Made by a program: the position numbers and the translations under genes | Source: Methanosphaera sp. SHI613 | Lineage (GTDB): Archaea; Methanobacteriota; Methanobacteria; Methanobacteriales; Methanobacteriaceae | Assembly: GCA_003266145.1 (NCBI GenBank) | Contig: MVJJ01000015.1 | Location: 1-9,572 of the forward strand | Direction of reading: 5' to 3' | DNA length: 9,572 nucleotides | In this document: positions 1 through 6,900 of the stretch, piece after piece | Layout of the letters: every line of letters begins with the position of its first letter | How positions within the stretch are numbered: position 1 is the stretch's first letter | Notes under the pieces: generated by a model | Database searches by the model: none | Told to the model about the DNA's origin: nothing | What the model saw: only the letters and a program-made list of their open reading frames with translations

Positions 1-28
1 AAAATCATCTTTTTCGTTTTTAAATTAA

Positions 29-3000
29 TTATTTTCTTCTACAAATTGATTTGTTGTATTCACAAGTGAAACATTTGCTATCATCACTACACATAGCATA
101 CTGACCACTCAATATATTTTCAACTGTTTCATTTATTGAGGTTTCAACATCTGTTATATTTAAATCACTGATTGCTATAGGTATGGCTTGTGAAAATTTA
201 ACTGAATAAATCATAACCTCTTTAATGTTGTATTTATCATAGTCTGGTAATTTTTTTATTGCCATAGCGTAAGTAAATAATTGTTTATAATATCTGTCTG
301 CTAATATTTGACTGTTTTTCTCATCAGTAGTTTTAAAATCAATTATGGTTATGTCGTTACTGTCTTTATCTTTAACTATTAAATCTATTTTTCCTTCAAG
401 ATCAAATTCTTCATAAGTAATGGAAAATGGTATTTCAGAGCCTATTATTTCATATTTGTTCTTGTTTTCATTCCAATATTTATATATTGATTGCTCTATT
501 TCTTTAAATTCATCATTTTCATTATTTTGAATGTTTTGATTAAAGAGTTTTACTTGTTCTATGATTTCTTCTATTTCTTCATCGTTAACGACTTGTTCCA
601 GTCCTTCTTTTTGGTATTTTATCTGTTTTTGATGTATGAGGTTCAGTATTGTATGTGCTACTTGTCCAAATGTCAATGCCTTTGTTTTTGAGTTTTTAAA
701 CTGGTAATTATACCTAAGGTTATATTCCTGTGAACAGTTGTCATACTCTGATAAATGAGTATAACTAAGTCTCAACCGTTCCTTTTCAGGTTCTCTTTCT
801 TCAGATTCTGTTTCTACTATTAGATTGTAATCATCTATTATTTCAGGATATATGTCATTTTCTATTGTTGGTTCCATAATTTCAGGTATATTTCCTTCGT
901 CATCCGTTATTGAAGAGAGAATCAATACATCTTCAGCTCTAGTTGTTGCAACATAGAAAACTCTTTTTGATTCTTTGTTTTCTTCAGTAATCACATCATC
1001 TTCGGTTATAGTCTCGTTTTCCGTATTATATGCCTTTTGTTTGTATTCCAAATATTCAAGTGGGGTATAATATGTAGGATTTTGATGAATGTAATCTTTT
1101 TGAGCTTCTTCATATATGTCTATATGTTTTGGGAACTTTCCTTCCATTATAGATCCAATTATCACAACCGGAAACTCCAACCCTTTGGATTTGTGGACAG
1201 TCATAATCTGTACTTTATCCACACTATCTGATTCAATCGTTGAAGTGGAATAATTATCAAATTCTTGGAATATGAACCATAATAATCCATTAATGCTATA
1301 TTTTGTCACTATTTCTTCATAATTGGATATTGTTTCGGTTATGAGACCTAAATTTCTCAGTACCCTTTCATTTTCTTCAGTAGGATTTTCCAGTCTATTC
1401 TCGAGAATATCAGAATATTGTAATATGTCATAATAAACATCTAAAATGGATGGTTTTTCATAAAATTCGGTTGTTGTATCGTATAACATTTGTTTTGTGT
1501 TATATAAATTTTCAAATAAATCCAAATCGTGTTTATTGGTTATACCAAGTTTTTCTAGATCTGTTCTGCTTTGTTTACTTAAATCGAAGCGTTCAACATT
1601 ATCAAATATTTCTTTAACAATTTCATCATCTCGTTCGAATACTCCTTTGAAAGTTCTTTTTCTGCTTGTTTTTCCAGTTTTTTTCTTATAAACTTCCTTT
1701 TCCATTTTTATGATATTTTCCTGATATTCTTGTTCTATATCTGATAATATTTGACAAGTGTTGCTGTCTAATTTTAATATGTCCTGTACCTGAGAATATG
1801 CACTAAGATTTAACCAATCCTTTTCCCATCCACTTAAAATAAGTTTATCGCCATCTTCTTTCATATACCATAATAAGATTATCATGGCTTTAACTTCTGG
1901 ATTGCTCATTAATGATTCATTTTCTGATAAATTATATGGAATACCCTTTGCATTGAATGTTTCAAGCAATTCGTCTATACCTTTGCTATATTTCACTGAT
2001 GACAGTAGTATTGCTATATCACTATACTGTTTTATTTTATTTTTGTCGCGTAAATGGAGAATAATATTGGCTATCTTATTTGCTTGTATTTTTACATCAT
2101 CATTTATTAAATAATATACTCCTCCCTTTTTTGTTCTATCTGGAAGAAGATTTTTTTCAATTTCCCTATCTTCTGAGATTAATTCTTCATTATATTCTAC
2201 AACTTCGGGACAAGATCTAAAGTTAGTTGATAGACGTTTGACGGATGATTTTTTGGGATTATCCTCTTTTTCTATATTATCTGCAAAATCCGTAAAATAT
2301 TTGGGTACACTACCACGGAATGCATAAATACTTTGATCGTCATCTCCCACTACAGTAAATGTATTGGAATGTTTTGATAATATTGTAAATATATTATTTT
2401 GAATAGGATCAATATCTTGATATTCATCTATTAAAATGTTTTTAAACCTTGAATTTTCAGCTATGCTTTCATTGTTTTGCAGCATCTCCATAACTTTAAC
2501 TTGCAAATAGTTAAAATCATATGATGCTTCCTGTTCCAATAATTCAATATATTGAGGATAGGCTTTTGCTATTGCTAAGTATCTAGCATTGTATCTGCTC
2601 TCTTTAAGTTCTTTACTCTTTTTTACTTCATCATATGGGTATTCGAAATCATCCCCTTCACCGCAACTGGCAATCAAATCTTTATATTCCTGTGATACTG
2701 GACGATTTTCTTTAATGTATTCTACAAGTTCAGGTGTCTTGACCTTGAATGTAGTATATTCATTAAATTTATCTATTACAGCATGTAGATTTCCACCACT
2801 CATGTGTGCTTCTCGTATGAAACCTAAATCTTTTTTATGTTTTCTAAGAAACATTAATTTCCGTTCATTGTTTGATTCGCTTTCAAGTAGATTAATATCA
2901 CTACAGCCATTATCGCTTAGGAAATTTATACAAAATGAGTGGATGGTATTAATGAACATTTTATTCACGTCACCATCGGAAATCTCGTTATCTTTACTTA

Positions 3001-3217
3001 ATTTTTCTCTTAGTTGATCAGCAGCTTTTCTGGTGAATGTTATAACTAAAATACTTTCGGGATCAACATTTTTTTCATGTAATAAATATTTGATACGTTC
3101 AATCAATACAAAAGTCTTCCCAGCACCTGGACCAGCACTAATAAGTAGTGTTTTTCCATCATATTCAACGGCTTCTTGTTGCTCTTCGTTCAATACTTTT
3201 TTAACAACTTCTGACAT
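29..3217 (-). CDS. UvrD/Rep-family (SF1A) DNA helicase fused to a C-terminal PD-(D/E)XK RecB-type nuclease with predicted 4Fe-4S cluster
   Basis: This is a predicted ATP-driven 3'-5' DNA translocase joined to a nuclease, acting on DNA ends in repair or degradation of linear DNA. In the 1062-residue product (ATG start at 3217) I see the SF1A motifs in order: Q motif LNEEQQ (9-14), Walker A GPGAGKT (29-35), Ia TFTRKAA (60-66), Ib TIHSF (91-95), II DEYQD (264-268), III GDDDQSIYAFRGS (291-303), IV LSTNFRS (329-335), V MTVHKSKGLEF (672-682) and VI VFYVATTRAED (753-763). The nuclease follows: Cys828 opening the domain, His855, GKID (Asp945), DFKT (Asp960, Lys962), QLFTY (Gln979, Tyr983), then Cys1049-x2-Cys1052-x6-Cys1059. 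All catalytic residues are present, so it should be active. Motor plus nuclease resembles AddA/RecB/AdnA subunits, while the four-Cys staple is the AddB/Cas4 type. No partner subunit is visible. TAA stop at 29-31. Family assignment is firm; the exact pathway is inference. Confidence 0.95.
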   Translation of the reverse strand: MSEVVKKVLNEEQQEAVEYDGKTLLISAGPGAGKTFVLIERIKYLLHEKNVDPESILVITFTRKAADQLREKLSKDNEISDGDVNKMFINTIHSFCINFLSDNGCSDINLLESESNNERKLMFLRKHKKDLGFIREAHMSGGNLHAVIDKFNEYTTFKVKTPELVEYIKENRPVSQEYKDLIASCGEGDDFEYPYDEVKKSKELKESRYNARYLAIAKAYPQYIELLEQEASYDFNYLQVKVMEMLQNNESIAENSRFKNILIDEYQDIDPIQNNIFTILSKHSNTFTVVGDDDQSIYAFRGSVPKYFTDFADNIEKEDNPKKSSVKRLSTNFRSCPEVVEYNEELISEDREIEKNLLPDRTKKGGVYYLINDDVKIQANKIANIILHLRDKNKIKQYSDIAILLSSVKYSKGIDELLETFNAKGIPYNLSENESLMSNPEVKAMIILLWYMKEDGDKLILSGWEKDWLNLSAYSQVQDILKLDSNTCQILSDIEQEYQENIIKMEKEVYKKKTGKTSRKRTFKGVFERDDEIVKEIFDNVERFDLSKQSRTDLEKLGITNKHDLDLFENLYNTKQMLYDTTTEFYEKPSILDVYYDILQYSDILENRLENPTEENERVLRNLGLITETISNYEEIVTKYSINGLLWFIFQEFDNYSTSTIESDSVDKVQIMTVHKSKGLEFPVVIIGSIMEGKFPKHIDIYEEAQKDYIHQNPTYYTPLEYLEYKQKAYNTENETITEDDVITEENKESKRVFYVATTRAEDVLILSSITDDEGNIPEIMEPTIENDIYPEIIDDYNLIVETESEEREPEKERLRLSYTHLSEYDNCSQEYNLRYNYQFKNSKTKALTFGQVAHTILNLIHQKQIKYQKEGLEQVVNDEEIEEIIEQVKLFNQNIQNNENDEFKEIEQSIYKYWNENKNKYEIIGSEIPFSITYEEFDLEGKIDLIVKDKDSNDITIIDFKTTDEKNSQILADRYYKQLFTYAMAIKKLPDYDKYNIKEVMIYSVKFSQAIPIAISDLNITDVETSINETVENILSGQYAMCSDDSKCFTCEYNKSICRRK

Positions 3218-3226
3218 AAATCTCAA

Positions 3227-3232
3227 CCCTCT
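3227..3232 (-). promoter_or_regulatory. Shine-Dalgarno site that decides the helicase start codon
   Basis: Read on the minus strand the bases are AGAGGG, complementary to the CCUC core at the 3' end of archaeal 16S rRNA. Nine bases separate it from the ATG at 3217-3215. A TTG codon at 3226-3224, three codons upstream in the same frame, would also extend the ORF but directly abuts this site, leaving no spacer. I therefore start the protein at the ATG (MSEVVKK...) and not at the TTG. Confidence 0.75.
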
Positions 3233-3287
3233 TTTGTTATTGGAATTATCATATTTCTCTTATTATACTATTATATTGTAACTGATG

Positions 3288-3295
3288 TTTATAAA
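3288..3295 (-). promoter_or_regulatory. candidate TATA box for the helicase gene
   Basis: TTTATAAA is preceded on the minus strand by an A run (complement of 3296-3300), which fits an archaeal BRE plus TATA arrangement. Transcription would start about 25 bases downstream, near 3266, giving a leader of roughly 50 bases. A second AT-rich candidate (TATAATAG/TATAATAAG on the minus strand, about 3261-3279) lies closer to the gene. In so AT-rich a region such matches arise by chance, so confidence is limited. Confidence 0.35.
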
Positions 3296-3429
3296 TTTTT
3301 TATTTATTTAATCGACCGGATTTCTTAATGGGATTTATTCTCACGTTAATAAAAATAATTTTCATCGAACTTACATTTAATATCTTTAAAATATCTTGTA
3401 AAATTAGTTGTTTAATGTTAGTTACTGTT

Positions 3430-3452
3430 ATGAATTGATACTGTCAATTTAT
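3430..3452. repeat. short inverted repeat / possible hairpin
   Basis: ATGAATTGA (3430-3438) can pair with TCAATTTAT (3444-3452) across a five-base loop, TACTG. This gives nine pairs, of which six in the centre are perfect Watson-Crick (AATTGA/TCAATT) and one is a G-T wobble. No clean T run follows it in either direction, so it is not an obvious intrinsic terminator. It could be a regulator binding site or part of a transcript, or a chance event in AT-rich DNA. Confidence 0.3.
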
Positions 3453-3737
3453 TTAAAATTATTCATGTATTTAAATAATGATAATATTCGGGATATATCT
3501 ACATGTCTTCATGATTTTATTGATATTTATTAAATAATTTTTTTCGTCTTAACCTAATTTAACAATAATGCTAATGAAATGTCATCTAATCAAATACTCT
3601 TTTTCAAGAACATGTCTATTGTTCAAAAATCAAGTATTTTATTTTTTAAAAGATTTCACAAGGGTTTTTTATTGAAATAGGGTATGTTAAACAATTAAAT
3701 AAAAATAATAACTTTTAATAAATCCTTTAACAAAACA

Positions 3738-3744
3738 TTATATG
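3738..3744 (+). promoter_or_regulatory. candidate TATA box for the adhesin gene (long-leader option)
   Basis: TTATATG, preceded by an A-rich CAAAACA that could serve as BRE. Transcription from here would begin near 3765 and leave a leader of about 135 bases before the ATG, containing the 3800-3813 inverted repeat. The match is only fair and the region is very AT-rich. Confidence 0.25.
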
Positions 3745-3799
3745 TAATATTAAATTGTTAATTATGTTTATGAGTTAAGAATAATTTAATCGATAGTTA

Positions 3800-3813
3800 T
3801 CCATGATTATGGA
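3800..3813. repeat. short inverted repeat upstream of the adhesin gene
   Basis: TCCAT and ATGGA form a perfect five-base inverted repeat around GATT, about 88 bases before the adhesin ATG. It has slightly higher GC than its surroundings. Its position would suit an operator or a leader hairpin, but the arms are too short to distinguish it from chance. Confidence 0.2.
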
Positions 3814-3871
3814 AGTATTAACTAAAATGATTATTATTCATTAATGTTTCTATTAAACTTTGATATTGCTA

Positions 3872-3878
3872 TTATATA
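3872..3878 (+). promoter_or_regulatory. TATA-like sequence close to the adhesin start
   Basis: TTATATA is a better TATA match than others nearby, but it sits only about 25 bases before the ATG at 3901. Transcription would then begin at or next to the start codon, giving a leaderless message that lacks the AGGCGA motif at 3890-3895. Either this box is not the promoter, or the ribosome site is not used. Confidence 0.25.
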
Positions 3879-3889
3879 TTCACATTTAA

Positions 3890-3895
3890 AGGCGA
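3890..3895 (+). promoter_or_regulatory. weak Shine-Dalgarno site of the adhesin gene
   Basis: AGGCGA differs at one base from the AGGTGA complementary to archaeal 16S rRNA and ends five bases before the ATG at 3901. It supports the first Met over the next in-frame ATG at 3913, which would also shorten the positively charged part of the signal peptide. Confidence 0.5.
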
Positions 3896-3900
3896 ATATT

Positions 3901-3987
3901 ATGATTAAACGAATGTTAAATAAATATTGTCTCGTATTTCTTATCATTACATTATCACTCTTATTGGGTAGCAGTTTAGTTGCCGCT
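3901..3987 (+). other. Sec signal peptide of the adhesin-like protein
   Basis: Residues 1-29: a positively charged start (Lys3, Arg4, Lys8), a hydrophobic core from about Leu11 to Leu26, and a small-residue end VAA|S that suits signal peptidase I after Ala29. The only Cys (Cys10) precedes the core, so there is no lipobox. Confidence 0.85.
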
Positions 3988-6900
3988 AGTGATGATGTTG
4001 ATGATACACAGGTACTTGACGATTCCAATATGATAAACTATGACAATGGCGATAACATTGTCCAATATGATGATAATAATCAAAATAATAATAATGAAGT
4101 GATGACAACAAATGATGATACACAAGAATCCACTTCAAGCAAAGAATATGTTAAGAAGGAAAAGAACATTAAAGGTGTAGATATTGCCAGTACACTCACT
4201 ATGAATGCATCTTCAGGATATCCAGGGGATGTTATCGAATTAACCCTTGTACATCCAGCTCAAATAAATCCTAGTTATGAGTATACATATAAAGTATCGT
4301 TGAATGATGTAGTATACGATTCAGGTATGATGAGACCGGAAATAAATCGATATGCTGTGCATAATTTTACAATACCTAATGTTCCGGAGGGTGAATATAC
4401 ATTAAAGTATTCAGTAAATCGTACTAAGGCTATGATAATTGTAGGTACTGATACATTCACAGTCCTTTCTTCAGGTCCTAAACTACAGATAGAAAACGAT
4501 ACGCAAATAACAGGAGTATATGATAATTTTATCCTACCGGTCAATATCCGTGATGGCGAAAATAACCCTGTTAACGTAGAAACCACCATCACAATAAGTG
4601 ATGGGGATGATGTGTTGGTTGAAAACTATCCGATAACAACTTCAGATAACAATATACCAATACCAGTAAAAAGGACAGGTGAATATTCACTAACCGTAGA
4701 CATCGATCAATCATCCGATTATGCCAAATCAACATGCATGATACCTGTTAACGTAAATCCTGTTGACACGATTTTAACCGTTGATGACAATGATGAAGAG
4801 ATTTACTCTATTATCAACGTATTAAGTAACACTGTCATAACAGGTACATTAACAACAGTAAATGGTAATCCGGTTAAAAACGCTGCATTGAAGGTTGTCG
4901 TTGATGGAAATGAATATGAAGTACTGACAAATGAGCAAGGTGAATATTCCTATCAATATCCTGTAACACAGTTGCAGTCCGATATTCCTATCAGCATAGA
5001 ATTTACGGGTAGTGAAGGATACAATCCAACCGAGCCAATGAGCGGAACATTTGATATAGTATCTGTTGAACTCATCGTAACATTTGATGAAGGTATAGTA
5101 TCAGAAGTAAATGAAACCACACACCTTACAGGTTCAGTTACGGATACCTTTGGACTACCACTTGATAATGAGGAGTTTAACCTCACCATAACGGGTGTGG
5201 ATGAAGTAATAACAGTTACAAGTACCGAGGGTACATTCAGTTATGACTACGTATTTACACAGGCAGGTACAAATACAATCACCGCAAGTCGTGACTTAAG
5301 CTCAGGACTTTATGAAATGGATGAAACAACACTTGAGCTTACAACAATCGTAGGCCCAAAAAGAACAGTACTAACCGTAGATGTAGGTCAAGGAAGTGGA
5401 AATGCCATTGATATTAAGGATATTGAAGCATATGCATTATCTACCATAACAACCGGACAATTGGTTGACATATTTGGTGAAGCAGTAGAAAATGCGCAGA
5501 TAACAGTATTGATTGATGATGAAACACTAACCACAACTACCGACAGTGAAGGAAACTTCCAGGTAATCTACAATGCAACACAGGGATCAAAAGACTATGA
5601 CATCACAGTAAGATTCGATGGAAACGATGAATACAAGCCAGCAGATGATGTATATACAGGTACATTCACAACCAATCCAATAGTAGTAAAAATAACATTG
5701 AATGATGACTTAAACGCTGAATACTTACTGGAAGAGAACGTGCTGATATCTGGTCAGGCTACTCTTTTAGGTGCTCCTTATGCAAATGGAGAAATTTCAT
5801 TTACAATAAATGATGTAACTTACACAGCACCAACCGATGAAAACGGTCAATTCACATATACTTATACAACCGATACTCTTGGTGAAATAATCATCAAATC
5901 AACTGAATCATCATTGACAATTAATGTAGTAAAACCTGAAGTATCAGTACAGCTTGATGATATTCAAGACTCAATGATATTTGTTCCTATAGACATAACA
6001 GGTAAATTGCTAATTAACTCCAATCAAAGCGGAGTACAAAACACGGTAGTATTAACAGTAAATGATGAATCATTTGACGTGGATACGGATGCCGATGGAA
6101 AATTCACATACACCTACACTCCAAATACACTCGGAGTATACAATGTCGATGTATCATTTGAAAGCCCACAATACACTACAACAAATACTGATAGTCAAAC
6201 ATTCAATGTGGAAAAACTAAGAACAAGACTTATAAGTGATGAATTGCCGGTAGCAGTTAAACTATCAGAAGCATTTACAATCAGGGGTAAACTGGTGGAT
6301 GTAATCGATAGGCCAATAGAAAACGCTCAAATAAGAATAATAGTCGACGATGAAGAGTACACTACCCTAACCGACTCTGAAGGAGTATACTCATATGATT
6401 ATCAGACAACAAGAGTATCTGATAATTACTTGTATGAGGTAAGATTCTCCGGTGATGAAAACTATGACTTGGCACGAAACTACGTGGGATCATTCTTTGA
6501 TGTGGAATCCATCGTTGCATACATAACCGTAGAGGCTAACAATTCCTCAGTCAACATGCCAACTACTATTACAGGTCGTGTATCAACTTCAAATGGAAGT
6601 CCATTAGCAAATGTGGGAGTAAAAGTAGAAATAAACAATCAAGAATCAGAAACAACCACAAATGCCGATGGAGTATATGAGGTGGAATACACTCCTACAA
6701 AAGCAGGTAAATTTGATGTAATATCCAGTGTGGATGATGATAACTATCCTATACAAACGGCAACAACAACATTTAACGTAGAAAAAGCCGCTACTGTAAC
6801 AACAGTAAATCCAATAGTTATAACATCAAGTTATACGGTAGATTTAACTGCTAAAGTAACAGACTTAAACAATAATCTGGTTGATGGTGGTAAAGTGGTC

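Larger units (their letters stand above)
3218..3900. other. divergent intergenic region, no gene seen
   Basis: This spacer of about 680 bases lies between the 5' ends of the two divergent genes. It is visibly more AT-rich than either gene, with stop codons in all frames and no ORF that has both a start, a ribosome site and sensible length. I find no tRNA, no CRISPR-like repetition and no recognisable riboswitch. It contains candidate TATA boxes for both genes, several short T runs (for example around 3637-3645 and 3664-3669) and small inverted repeats (listed separately). Long AT-rich leaders or spacers are common before surface-protein genes in these methanogens, so it may carry the adhesin's 5' untranslated region. 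Confidence 0.7.

Noticed and set aside
9..20. T-rich stretch at the left edge as a terminator
   Set aside because: It is T-rich only on the plus strand, opposite to the helicase transcript, and any plus-strand gene it could serve is outside the window.
2589..3017. 142-residue plus-strand ORF opposite the helicase (also smaller ones at 491-691, 1037-1231, 1497-1691, 1884-2114, 3033-3281)
   Set aside because: They lie antisense to a protein with intact helicase and nuclease motifs. Their products are Ser/Leu/Phe-rich mirror sequence with no domain pattern, and I saw no convincing ribosome site.
29..3217. Helicase as a member of a defence island
   Set aside because: The only visible neighbour is a surface adhesin; no restriction, CRISPR or other defence gene is in the window, so context gives no support.
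3430..3452. Hairpin interpreted as an intrinsic terminator
   Set aside because: No uninterrupted T run follows on either strand, and it lies between two divergent promoters where no gene ends.
3834..4028. 64-residue minus-strand ORF spanning the adhesin start
   Set aside because: It overlaps the signal-peptide coding sequence in antisense and carries no recognisable features.
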